Positions 1 through 6,437 of a DNA stretch of 50,118 nucleotides are shown in pieces (position 1 is the stretch's first letter; each line of letters starts with the position of its first letter). Position numbers and translations under genes: made by a program. This stretch comes from an uncultured Eubacteriales bacterium (lineage in GTDB: Bacteria; Bacillota; Clostridia; Christensenellales; CAG-1252), in assembly GCA_902797685.1 (NCBI GenBank), contig CADBTQ010000090.1, forward strand, positions 1-50,118, read 5' to 3'. The notes under the pieces were generated by a model. The model was not told the DNA's origin and made no database searches. It saw nothing but the letters and a program-made list of their open reading frames with translations.

Positions 1-201
1 TCTTCTTTAAGTGATGAAAGGGTAATTGTTTTTTGTAATACATTCTATGGAGATTTAAGAGAACTGCCATTTGATTTGGGGCTAAAGCGAATTATAACCT
101 ATAATTTAATGGAAGAAACAGATGATGAAGAAAAGAAAAAGGTTTTAGAAACAATTACAAAGCAGTTGGCTAAAGGATTGAAGGAGATTAGAGATTTATA
201 G
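1..201 (+). CDS. C-terminal fragment of unknown protein, possibly TIR-like nucleotide-binding
   Basis: An open frame enters from the left edge and stops at 199-201, giving the last 66 residues of a protein. The visible part has a hydrophobic strand (RVIVFCNTFYGD), then a turn with the residues ELPFDLGLKRIITYNL, then a charged helix to the end. A PFDL-x-x-x-R-x-I-x-Y pattern near the C terminus is known in bacterial TIR-like and predicted nucleotide-binding effector domains, so a defence protein is possible. This is only a resemblance over a short fragment. No start, RBS or neighbours to the left can be seen. Confidence 0.45.
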   Translation, partial: SSLSDERVIVFCNTFYGDLRELPFDLGLKRIITYNLMEETDDEEKKKVLETITKQLAKGLKEIRDL

Positions 202-230
202 GGATGGATGGTTCTAAAAGAGATAATATC

Positions 231-304
231 AAGTGTGCAATCCGTTTCCCCTAAAATTGCACACTTTACCCAGGGTGTGCAATTTTTATTGGTAGGTGTG
301 CAAC
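231..304. repeat. GTGTGCAAY repeat cluster with 11-bp dyad
   Basis: The nonamer GTGTGCAAT/C occurs at 233-241, 275-283 and 296-304, and inverted at 256-264. The first and inverted copies extend to a perfect 11-bp inverted repeat (AAGTGTGCAAT / ATTGCACACTT, 231-241 and 256-266). The cluster lies just downstream of the partial gene and upstream of no recognised plus-strand gene. It could be a regulator-binding array or iterons. Its role is unknown. Confidence 0.6.
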
Positions 305-397
305 AAAAAATGCGGTTTGGGTGCATAGGTTGTGTGTTGCATCATTCATCAGAGTCTTTTCCATAATGCACTGGTGATTTAGCTAACAGTGCATAAA

Positions 398-432
398 AGA
401 GAGTAAGATATGCAATCTTACTCTTTTTTATT
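398..432 (+). terminator. Rho-independent terminator
   Basis: A perfect 10-bp stem, AGAGTAAGAT / ATCTTACTCT (400-409 with 415-424), with a 5-nt loop is followed by a T run. It would end transcription from the left-edge gene about 200 bp after its stop. The 201-646 stretch otherwise holds the repeat cluster and a tRNA-end-like scar, and no supportable gene. Confidence 0.8.
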
Positions 433-529
433 CGTTATTTTTTGAATATTCCGTTCTTTCTACAAATATTTATGCAGTCGAAAAGTTGGACAAATATGTT
501 ACGTTTTAGAGCTAACATTTTTTATTTTT

Positions 530-562
530 TACGAACCTGTAAGACTTGAACTTACGACATTT
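530..562 (-). other. tRNA 3'-end-like fragment (possible attachment scar)
   Basis: On the minus strand, positions 555-539 form a T-arm: a 5-bp stem GTAAG/CTTAC enclosing a 7-nt loop TTCAAGT that fits the TTCRANY rule. The seven bases after it (AGGTTCG) are placed like an acceptor 3' strand. No anticodon arm, D arm or 5' half lies upstream; that DNA is AT-rich filler. A lone tRNA 3' end is what integration at a tRNA gene leaves behind. CCA is not encoded. Confidence 0.4.
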
Positions 563-646
563 GAAATTTTTTGAAAGATTTTTTTACTTTTCCCAAAATT
601 TTTTTCTTTTTCTATTATACTGGAATGGTGTAAAATTGACTTTTTC

Positions 647-1186
647 TTAAAATTCGCCTATAATATAGATTGCTAACCTCGGTAGCGAAGTGTAATTGCG
701 GCTCTCCATCAATTTGTGATGCAGTTCCCTTGTGTGAGCAAAGCAGTTGTTCCTTGCGTGCTTGTAGCCTCTCGGTGTCAGTACCTTCAACTCATAGAAG
801 TCGCGCCCATCGTGATGATATCCTTCGATGTACAAGTGCCCGTCTACGTCGCATACCCGTATGTTGTCCAAGTGTTTGATGAACGAGCTGAAGTCGGCAA
901 ACGAATCAACGAAGCGACCACCTTCCAATCTGCCGTGCCAGGTGCCGCAGGTGCCTACCACGATACAATGGTGGGTTTCCAAGAGGGTACGCAGTTTGTA
1001 TGTGAAGTATCGCCAATCGTCTTGGTTCAAAAACTCTTCTTCGCGCTCTATCTCTGAGTAGGGCACTTGGGAAGGGTTGTCCCAATCATTCTCGTCGGCA
1101 TAGGTATAGAACAGGTAGTCCCTTACCTCATCGTCACGTTCTTGGCTGTAGGTATCATCGTATAGCACTGTAATCTTTTTGCACAT
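647..1186 (-). CDS. conserved mobile-element protein, paralogue of 33137-33670
   Basis: This 179-residue soluble, acidic protein of unknown function is a paralogue of the protein at 33137-33670. They share an N-terminal YDD region, a hydrophobic pair around GT-x-G-x-W-x-G (about residues 78-88), the stretch HLDN-[IV]-R, the motif DV-[DN]-GHLYIEG followed by HHDG-x-[DN]-FYE, and a C-terminal LP-x-LA. The GGGGGT ribosome site is spaced correctly for the ATG at 1186 and abuts the ATG at 1192, so I chose 1186. It is the last gene of a three-gene operon whose relatives in segment F sit with ardA, pointing to an element housekeeping role. Confidence 0.75.
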   Translation of the reverse strand: MCKKITVLYDDTYSQERDDEVRDYLFYTYADENDWDNPSQVPYSEIEREEEFLNQDDWRYFTYKLRTLLETHHCIVVGTCGTWHGRLEGGRFVDSFADFSSFIKHLDNIRVCDVDGHLYIEGYHHDGRDFYELKVLTPRGYKHARNNCFAHTRELHHKLMESRNYTSLPRLAIYIIGEF

Positions 1187-1200
1187 ATTCATACCCCCAT

Positions 1201-1620
1201 TTATGCCACCCGGCGTAACCCGCCGAATCTTGTCTTGACGAGAATCGAGCCGAACTCGCTGTCGTACTCATAATCTTTGTTCCAAACGTACGCAAAGGCG
1301 TAGAACACATTACGTTCATCGGTGCGTTGCACCATGTCGTCCCATTCGTCCTTTTCGTCGGGGATGTAGAGGAAACTGTAGCACTCGCCGAACTCGCAGT
1401 ATTCGTGGGTAACGGCGAACACCAGCGCATTCCATTTCTCTTCGAATGCCTTGATTTTCGCTATCAGTTCTTCGTCTTGGAACGCCCAATAGCCAATGTG
1501 CTGTTCAAAGTAGGTCACGATGCCTTTCTCTTTGAACATCTCTACGAAGTCCTCGCAGAGGTCGAGCTGCTTCATCAGTTGCAATGCTTTTGCTTTTTTC
1601 TTTTCAATGCTTTGTTTCAT
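1201..1620 (-). CDS. conserved mobile-element protein, paralogue of 34739-35161
   Basis: A 139-residue soluble protein with no known function. It aligns along its length with the protein at 34739-35161: a KA-x-x-L/F-MK-x-LD start, then YFE-x-x-x-GYW, a YA-[IV]-THE-x-[AC]-EFGE-[CS]-[WY]-SFLYV core, YA-x-A-YVWNK and SEFG-[DS]-I-[LV]-VK near the end. The ATG at 1620 has AGAGAGGTG eight bases upstream; the in-frame GTG at 1629 overlaps that site and is less likely. It overlaps the upstream gene by 17 bp and ends 14 bp before the next start, so the three genes are co-transcribed. Confidence 0.75.
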   Translation of the reverse strand: MKQSIEKKKAKALQLMKQLDLCEDFVEMFKEKGIVTYFEQHIGYWAFQDEELIAKIKAFEEKWNALVFAVTHEYCEFGECYSFLYIPDEKDEWDDMVQRTDERNVFYAFAYVWNKDYEYDSEFGSILVKTRFGGLRRVA

Positions 1621-1888
1621 TTGATTCACCTCTCTTTTTCATTTCTTGCTCTGCATTGTATTTGGCAATTGATTTGTAGAAATACGATCTGATTTCGCCA
1701 TAGAATAGATGTCTGTCGTCTATCTCGAAATACACGGCGTCTTCGTCGTCATCTACGTTGTTGGGTAAACAAAAAGTGCGCTGCAAGTCGCGAGCGACAT
1801 ACAACGCACAATCCTTTTCCCACGGCTTATAGCGTATGACGCCATAACCCAATGTGTCGAATGTGTCTGCTTGATAACTAATATTCAT
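1604..1888 (-). CDS. small unknown protein, first gene of left operon
   Basis: A 94-residue protein with a well-placed GGAGGT ribosome site. It has no membrane segment and no recognised domain. Aromatic-rich strands (GYGVIRYKPW, AVYFEI, LFYGEIRSYFY) are followed by a charged C-terminal helix. It overlaps the next gene by 17 bp, as expected for translational coupling. A similar length and style is seen in small proteins of the ardA-type operon at 33-37 kb, but I see no direct paralogue in this window. Confidence 0.65.
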   Translation of the reverse strand: MNISYQADTFDTLGYGVIRYKPWEKDCALYVARDLQRTFCLPNNVDDDEDAVYFEIDDRHLFYGEIRSYFYKSIAKYNAEQEMKKRGESNETKH

Positions 1889-2080
1889 TTTCTTTACCTC
1901 CTTTCCGAAAACTTTCGGTGCCTATGACCAAGCGCATCGACGACGGCTTTTGCAACGGTGTAACCCAAAAGGGGCGAGAATCGCCGTTGACGAAAGCTGG
2001 CGTGATGTGCTATAGGCACACCCACGAAAGTTGGCGGTAGGACGGTAAAAATCACCGAGATTAGTTGAGAACGCGGCGTA

Positions 2081-2110
2081 ATTATACAGAATAGTGTTCA
2101 AATACTCCAA
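2081..2110 (-). promoter_or_regulatory. sigma-A-type promoter of left operon
   Basis: On the minus strand TTGGAG (2110-2105) and a perfect TATAAT (2086-2081) are 18 bp apart. They lie about 190 bp upstream of the gene starting at 1888. The leader (1889-2080) contains short hairpins such as CCGAAA/TTTCGG near 1906-1920 but no gene. Confidence 0.5.
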
Positions 2111-2150
2111 TGCCTAAGGCAGGTGGGGTTGTGTACGAACACAAAAAGGG

Positions 2151-3815
2151 CTAAAAGGTTCGTATAAGGTTCCAATGCAGTAATTTTTGACCAAAAAAAC
2201 GAAAGAAAATGCACCATTTCCGTTGCAAACGCAACAAAACGAGCGCCTGACAAAGAAAGAACCCGTACGGTGTTCGTACGGGTTCCGGTGGCGGGCACGG
2301 GGATAAAATGTTCGAACTCCGAGTTAGAGGAAGGGCATTTTTGCCCTTCTTTACCAATTTGTCGAGGACGGTTGATTGAGTTTTATTGATTAAGTATGGT
2401 GGGTGATCTTCCGTAAAGTTGTACGAGATAATCACTTGGTCGTTGAACAATTGTACTTCTCGGATGAAGTGCTTAACAATCAGTTTCCGCACGTCAATGT
2501 CGTCAATGTTGCCACATATCACATTATGTAGATATCGCTCTATCATCGGGACGGTTAGATTGGTGTACTTGCGCTGTTTTTCTTCCTCGATGGCATAGTC
2601 AAAACGGGCGATCTCGGTTTCAAGTTCCTTCAACCTCACACGAGTTTGTTCGGTGATGATACCTTGTTCCATCGCGGTTATTAGGTTGCTACTCGCCTTT
2701 AACGCTGCCGAACGATTTGCTTCCAACCCTTTCAATTTGTTGCTCTCTTTTGCGTGTTTTTGGTGTAGATTATACACTTCATTGGCGATTGTCGAGATGG
2801 TTTCGTCGGTAGCAAGCATCTCCCATGTGGTATGTATCACCAAGTCTTCCAATTCTTGCTTGGTAATAGTTTTCGAGGGGCATTGCTCCCCATAACGCGT
2901 GCGAGATAGGCAAGCATAGTAATAATGAATAGCACCTGTTTTACTTGTGCCACTGATCCCCACCATCTGCCGCTTACAATGTCCGCAAACCAACTTGCCG
3001 GAAAGAATATAGTCGAAGATGTCTTTTTTGCGGCTGGGCGCGTGTTGGTTCTCCACGTGAATGTCCTGTACTGCCTGCCATAACACATCGTCTATGATTT
3101 TGGGATAGATGTTGTCGTAGACGGTATCCCCGTGTCGCACTTTGCCATTGTACTTGGAGTTGCCCAGTATTTTGTACACCTGTTTGTCTGTAAGAACGAT
3201 GTTTCGCTTTCCGCGAACGCCACGCATTTTGAAATCTGCCGCTATTGCTTGGGCGGTATATCCGTTGGCGTACTTGGTAAATACCTCGCGGACAATCGCC
3301 GCTTCCGCTTCATTGATAACGTTCCTTTTGTTTTCAACGTCATACCCGAGTATTTGACGTCCGCCGGTGTAAAGACCTTTAAGGTAACTCTCATTCAAGC
3401 CTCTATGCACCTTTTGGGACAGTTCTTCCGAGTAATACTGCGCCATACCTTCAAGCATTGATTCAAAGATGACTGCCTCGGGGCTGTCGGGGATATGTTC
3501 GGTAGCCGATACGACTCGCACCCCATTATTTTTCAATGAACGCTTATTGATGGCGTTGTCGTACTTGTTGCGCGAAAATCTATCCAACTTGTAGACCAAA
3601 ACGATCTCCCACTCTTGCTTGTTGCTGTCTTTTATCATGCGTTGGAAGTTGGGGCGTGCGTCGTTGGTACCCGTCATGGCTCGGTCTATGTACTCGCCGA
3701 CTATGAGTATATCGTTATGCTTTGCATAATCTTGACATACCCGCAACTGACCTTCGATGGATTGTTCCGTTTGAGATGCGCTACTATATCGGGCGTAGAT
3801 AACTGCTTTTTTCAT
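2151..3815 (-). CDS. large serine recombinase (site-specific integrase)
   Basis: A 554-residue resolvase/invertase-family recombinase. The N-terminal catalytic domain has YARYSS with the nucleophilic serine near residue 11, then EQSIEGQL, and later YKLDRFSRN with the DRxxR arginines. A recombinase domain follows, then a zinc ribbon (CGHC near residue 275, second cysteines in YYACLSR and EQC) and a coiled coil. These features mark enzymes that integrate and excise ICEs and phages. I start it at the ATG at 3815 (AAAGGAG upstream), giving MKKAVIYARYSS. The last 60 or so residues look non-native: the frame runs through a tRNA-like sequence and a terminator hairpin, suggesting the tail was replaced at integration. 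It is oriented away from the phage-like operon. Confidence 0.93.
   Translation of the reverse strand: MKKAVIYARYSSASQTEQSIEGQLRVCQDYAKHNDILIVGEYIDRAMTGTNDARPNFQRMIKDSNKQEWEIVLVYKLDRFSRNKYDNAINKRSLKNNGVRVVSATEHIPDSPEAVIFESMLEGMAQYYSEELSQKVHRGLNESYLKGLYTGGRQILGYDVENKRNVINEAEAAIVREVFTKYANGYTAQAIAADFKMRGVRGKRNIVLTDKQVYKILGNSKYNGKVRHGDTVYDNIYPKIIDDVLWQAVQDIHVENQHAPSRKKDIFDYILSGKLVCGHCKRQMVGISGTSKTGAIHYYYACLSRTRYGEQCPSKTITKQELEDLVIHTTWEMLATDETISTIANEVYNLHQKHAKESNKLKGLEANRSAALKASSNLITAMEQGIITEQTRVRLKELETEIARFDYAIEEEKQRKYTNLTVPMIERYLHNVICGNIDDIDVRKLIVKHFIREVQLFNDQVIISYNFTEDHPPYLINKTQSTVLDKLVKKGKNALPLTRSSNILSPCPPPEPVRTPYGFFLCQALVLLRLQRKWCIFFRFFGQKLLHWNLIRTF
2252..2285 (-). terminator. terminator hairpin inside the recombinase 3' tail
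   Basis: A perfect 11-bp stem GAACCCGTACG / CGTACGGGTTC (2285-2275 with 2269-2259) with a 5-nt loop is followed on the minus strand by TTTCTTTG. Just upstream on that strand is a TTCGAAC then CCCGTGCCCGCCA pattern, like a degraded tRNA 3' end. The hairpin lies within the open frame of the recombinase, so it probably predates the insertion. Confidence 0.55.
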
Positions 3816-3828
3816 TTTTGTGTCTCCT

Positions 3829-3960
3829 TTATTCTTTGTTATCATCATCGGCATAATAGAGAATAATCAAATTCAGAAGGGATTCAGTAAAACTGCCTTT
3901 TTCATCCTTCTTCATTTTTGTATAACTCGGTCTGCCGTTAGTTTTCAGTTTTCTTTCCAT
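3829..3960 (-). CDS. 43-residue protein upstream of the recombinase
   Basis: A short frame of 43 residues (MERKLKTNGRPSYTKMKKDE at the start, an acidic DDDNKE end) with AAAGGGGAAG nine bases before its ATG. Its stop lies 13 bases before the recombinase ATG, and the recombinase ribosome site starts at the stop codon, so the two would be coupled. The N terminus is basic and the middle is a hydrophobic amphipathic helix (LLNLIILYY). Small proteins next to serine integrases can be directionality factors, but nothing here proves that. A shared dyad motif (4029-4047) lies about 70 bp upstream. Confidence 0.5.
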   Translation of the reverse strand: MERKLKTNGRPSYTKMKKDEKGSFTESLLNLIILYYADDDNKE

Positions 3961-4028
3961 GTTTTCTTCCCCTTTAATACGGATTTCCAACGTCCAAACG
4001 TCGGATTGCCCCTATTAAAGCAGGTAAA

Positions 4029-4047
4029 GTCCCAGACTTTTTGGGAC
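4029..4047 (-). promoter_or_regulatory. dyad motif, copy 1, upstream of recombinase operon
   Basis: On the minus strand this reads GTCCCAAAAAGTCTGGGAC, a 6-bp inverted repeat around AAAAGTC. The same sequence in the same orientation relative to its gene recurs at 5536-5553. The match continues on both flanks (TTTTTTAA before it, TTTA-x-CTGC after it), about 28 of 32 positions. A shared operator or recombination-accessory site is likely. The 3961-4312 stretch otherwise contains no supportable gene. Confidence 0.55.
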
Positions 4048-4312
4048 ATTAAAAAAGAAATTGAATTAACCAGAAATCAATCATCATATCCCTCCTTTTC
4101 CGTCTATCGACGCCAACCAATCAATCGACCATGCACCCGAAGTCAAGACGATCCGCCAACGGCGGCGCGAAAAAGATACAATTACCGCTTTTTCTTCTCT
4201 TTTCTTTTTCACGGTCTTGACTTAGGGGGCAGGGGCGATTACCATCCCCACGTCGATAGACGAAAAAGAACAATTTGTTGCTTGTCCCTTTAGGTGGACA
4301 ATTCGTTGTTGT

Positions 4313-4438
4313 GTACCTCTTTTTGTTGTTATATATAATGTATTCATTAGGATAAAATACAACTAAAAGAGGTATAAAAAAGACTTATGACAAAGTTACT
4401 CAAAACTATTGACAACCAAAAGTTGTATTTTGTATAAT
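4313..4438 (+). promoter_or_regulatory. promoter with overlapping inverted repeats
   Basis: A near-consensus promoter, TTGACA (4409-4414) and TATAAT (4433-4438) with 18 bp spacing, drives the plus-strand operon. The inverted repeat AAAATACAACT / AGTTGTATTTT (4354-4364 and 4421-4431) brackets the -35 and touches the -10. A second pair, TACCTCTTTTTGTTGT and its complement with one mismatch (4313-4328 and 4359-4374), shares one arm with the first. This is the layout of a repressor-controlled lysogeny-type switch. The regulator is not identified. Confidence 0.65.
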
Positions 4439-4545
4439 GATGTCGAATTGTGAAGGGGCAATTCTATCTAAATCGTTCCATTGGGTTGATACCGTGAATA
4501 GGGGGCTTGTTTCCCGGCACTAACCGATAGGACATACTGTGGGAT

Positions 4546-4887
4546 ATGGGAACCACGGTAAGTCTTTTCGGCTCTATTCATGTAAACCCTATGGGGAAGG
4601 AGATGCTTGTGAAGAAAGATAAAGTGTATGTCAAGACTGTGGTCGAGTTTCGTCCTGATGGCGTGATGCTGCCATTGGAGATCCGTTGGGATGATGGACG
4701 TCGTTATGCTGTTGAACGGGTAGTTGACGTCAGCCTCTCTCCATCTGATACCATCGGTGAAGACGATAAGTATACGATTTTGGTTAATGGCGTACAGAAG
4801 TTCTTGTACTTTGAGCATTTCGATAAGTTTGTAGATCGTACCCGTAATATCGGGAGATGGTTCGTACGAACGAAAAGCGGGAGGTGA
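4546..4887 (+). CDS. conserved small element protein (unknown function)
   Basis: A 113-residue soluble protein rich in beta strands. The order IHV-near-start, VKTVVEF-x-x-DG, LEIRWDDGR-x-YAVERVVDV, then YTILVNG and a closing RWFV matches a family common at the front of Firmicutes plasmids and ICE operons, whose function is not known to me. The upstream leader (4439-4545) is about 100 nt. The ribosome site is weak (TGTGGGA), so an internal ATG near 4591 (GGGGAAGGAG just before a further ATG) cannot be ruled out. It is the first gene of the plus-strand operon. Confidence 0.7.
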   Translation: MGTTVSLFGSIHVNPMGKEMLVKKDKVYVKTVVEFRPDGVMLPLEIRWDDGRRYAVERVVDVSLSPSDTIGEDDKYTILVNGVQKFLYFEHFDKFVDRTRNIGRWFVRTKSGR

Positions 4888-4891
4888 TAGT

Positions 4892-5083
4892 ATGCGTTAT
4901 AAAGTAAAGTGCCCCTTGTGCAGTAAGATTAACCAAAATGTAGATTTGCTGGGAAACCGAGGTTGGATCACCTGTTTTCACTGTGGTTTTTATTTTGGTA
5001 TTCCGCCACTTTGTACGTCACGAGTGCCGACGCACAAAGATTCTTCAGTAAAGGCACGCGATGATACGCTTGTTGGGGGTTAG
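4892..5083 (+). CDS. zinc-ribbon small protein
   Basis: A 63-residue protein with two CxxC pairs (CPLC near residue 8 and CFHC near residue 29), the pattern of a zinc ribbon. The tail is flexible and polar. A GGAGGTGAT ribosome site overlaps the stop of the preceding gene, so the two are coupled. Such proteins often act as small DNA- or protein-binding adaptors; no specific role can be given. A second ribbon protein follows directly. Confidence 0.7.
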   Translation: MRYKVKCPLCSKINQNVDLLGNRGWITCFHCGFYFGIPPLCTSRVPTHKDSSVKARDDTLVGG

Positions 5084-5106
5084 GCTTATGCGCCTATATA
5101 GGAAAG

Positions 5107-5286
5107 ATGAAAGAAACGAAGTACATGCACATTTTTTGTCCGAATTGCGGGAAACGGCTTACAGGAATATTTGTGACCGAAAGAAAGGCTATTTCTCATT
5201 GTCCGACTTGCTCGGCAAGAATAGATAGCGAGCGGACAGCGGAGTACGAGTTCATTTTGAAGGTAGTATCAGGCTACTTTAATTGA
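5107..5286 (+). CDS. second zinc-ribbon small protein
   Basis: A 59-residue frame beginning MKETKYMHIF with two CxxC knuckles (CPNC near residue 11 and CPTC near residue 32), so a treble-clef or ribbon fold is likely. It starts 23 bp after the previous stop with an AGGAAAG site that is closer to the ATG than usual. The second cysteine pair is framed like that of the gene before it, which suggests an old duplication. Its function is unknown. Confidence 0.6.
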   Translation: MKETKYMHIFCPNCGKRLTGIFVTERKAISHCPTCSARIDSERTAEYEFILKVVSGYFN

Positions 5287-5318
5287 CAATTTAATAATGC
5301 CACCGCATAAAAAGCACA

Positions 5319-5490
5319 TTTAGGTAGGGCGTTAAGCGCCAGTAGGTAAATCCTAAACGGTTACATTTGCGAGGATCTTGTGAAACGCTATCCAAAGTAG
5401 TGTAAAAGCGAGGACAAGTTAAACTACGCCTCGGCAAGACAGTTTGAAACTCTTTATGGAGTTCTTTCTGTTTTGCCGGGGCGTTTTTTT
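5319..5490 (+). ncRNA. structured leader with pseudoknot and competing terminator
   Basis: Stems visible in order: TTTAGG/CCTAAA (5319-5324, 5352-5357) capping GGCG/CGCC (5328-5331, 5337-5340); GTAGT/ACTAC (5397-5401, 5423-5427) interlocked with CGAGG/CCTCG (5409-5413, 5429-5433), a pseudoknot. CCTCG is also the base of a 15-bp terminator stem (5428-5442 with 5468-5482) followed by seven T. The two pairings exclude each other, the architecture of an attenuator or riboswitch governing the downstream genes. I do not recognise a known riboswitch class. Confidence 0.55.
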
Positions 5491-5535
5491 GTTGTCTGTA
5501 AAAAAGTTGAATATTTTTTGAAAAAGTTTTTTAAA

Positions 5536-5553
5536 GTCCCAAAAAGTCTGGGA
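5536..5553 (+). promoter_or_regulatory. dyad motif, copy 2, upstream of HTH gene
   Basis: GTCCCAAAAAGTCTGGGA, preceded by TTTTTTAAA and followed by GTTTAACTGC. It repeats the site at 4029-4047 in opposite orientation on the chromosome but in the same orientation relative to its own gene. It lies about 45 bp upstream of the ATG at 5600, between the terminator and the HTH gene, so it may be part of an internal promoter or operator. Confidence 0.5.
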
Positions 5554-5599
5554 GTTTAACTGCGAGAATACAGCCATCAAGGGCAAAGGAGGTGAGAAT

Positions 5600-5962
5600 A
5601 TGACAGCCAATGATCGTCGTATGGCAATCGTTGAGTACCTGTGCGAGCATAGATCTGCTTCGCGTGAACAGTTACAAATTGAGTTCAACGTCTGTCACGG
5701 AACGATTGACAATGACATCACTGTGTTGTCGTGTTCTTATCCGATTTATACCGTCCCCGGGCGCTATGGTGGAGGCGTGTTTATCGAAGATGGCTACTAT
5801 GTTGGCAAACAGTATCTTACAGAGGAACAGGAGAGTGTACTTCGATCTCTCGCATCCACCTCCCTTGATACGAAAACACAAGCAACGCTCAATTCGATCT
5901 TAGATAAGTTTGGACACAAGCGCGCTGAAAAATCTAACAAAGGAGGTGTGGCTAATGGGTAA
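5600..5962 (+). CDS. helix-turn-helix (DeoR-like) regulator
   Basis: A 120-residue protein. Residues 1-50 form a winged HTH of the DeoR/HTH_11 kind: MTANDRR, a first helix, then SREQLQIEFNV-x-x-GTIDNDI as the recognition unit. The linker SYPIYTVPGRYGGGVF is typical of a short family abundant in Clostridia elements. The C-terminal half is helical, with no ligand domain. A strong AAAGGAGG precedes the ATG. It overlaps the next gene by 8 bp. Its position after the attenuator and dyad fits a regulator of this element. Confidence 0.8.
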   Translation: MTANDRRMAIVEYLCEHRSASREQLQIEFNVCHGTIDNDITVLSCSYPIYTVPGRYGGGVFIEDGYYVGKQYLTEEQESVLRSLASTSLDTKTQATLNSILDKFGHKRAEKSNKGGVANG

Positions 5963-6233
5963 GTTCAAAGGCTTAGCAAAAGGAGTTGGGTTCGGGATTG
6001 ATTTCCTCGAAGGCGATCCTGACAATGTGTATCGCACAAAACATTACATTGTCGCCCAACATATCAGCTTGGCGTATGACGAAGCGGCCGGTGCTGTAAG
6101 CGTAAGTGAAGATTATTACTACGAACGCAATACCGCTCGTGACGATGACTTCGACTATCTCTTGATGGATATGAGAGTAGCGGAAGGTCGCCGTGTTCCT
6201 ACGCAAAGTTACGTGCGTACTTACGTGCGCTAA
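5955..6233 (+). CDS. unknown 92-residue protein
   Basis: The ATG at 5955 has GGAGGTG seven bases upstream and overlaps the HTH stop, so I prefer it to in-frame starts further upstream. The protein begins with a basic, glycine-rich stretch (GKFKGLAKGVGFG), then an aromatic and acidic middle (SEDYYYERNT, DDDFDYLLMDM), and ends with basic residues. It has no membrane segment and no domain that I recognise. Within an inovirus-like operon it could be a small DNA-binding or accessory protein, but this is not shown. Confidence 0.6.
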   Translation: MGKFKGLAKGVGFGIDFLEGDPDNVYRTKHYIVAQHISLAYDEAAGAVSVSEDYYYERNTARDDDFDYLLMDMRVAEGRRVPTQSYVRTYVR

Positions 6234-6244
6234 CCAAATAGAAT

Positions 6245-6397
6245 AAGGCTTTAATCCGACACACAGTTGTAGTTGCGACTAATTAGATAAAGGCGGCCAC
6301 CTTCGCGTCACAACGTTACGGAACGTAATTCAAATGGATTAGCCTTCCTATACAACTGAATAGCTGGGTCATCGGCAGGACGGACACTATGCAGCCG
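6245..6397 (+). ncRNA. structured intergenic RNA with 8-bp pseudoknot
   Basis: AAGGCT-tt-AATCC (6245-6257) pairs with GGATTAGCCTT (6336-6346). Inside its loop, CAGTTGTA (6264-6271) is perfectly complementary to TACAACTG (6351-6358) outside it, making an H-type pseudoknot. Local hairpins ACGTT/AACGT (6312-6325), AAGG/CCTT and TCGGC/GCCGA (about 6373-6397) add further structure. It fills the gap between genes at 6233 and 6438 and has no T run, so it is not a simple terminator. It could control translation of the next gene or act as an RNA or DNA structural signal. Confidence 0.5.
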
Positions 6398-6437
6398 AGC
6401 AGAAATTCGGTAAAAAAACTATAAAAGGAGGCCTGTT

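Noticed and set aside
1922..2110. A 62-codon minus-strand frame before the left operon
   Set aside because: Overlaps the promoter of that operon and has no ribosome site.
2270..2330. A direct repeat between this site and the tRNA-Ser end at 37501 as attL/attR
   Set aside because: Both contain TTCGAA near a GCCA end, as most tRNA genes do; no longer shared core is visible.
4440..4545. A known riboswitch in the leader of the first operon gene
   Set aside because: Some G- and C-rich pairs exist, but I could not fit a c-di-GMP, THF, SAM or preQ1 consensus.
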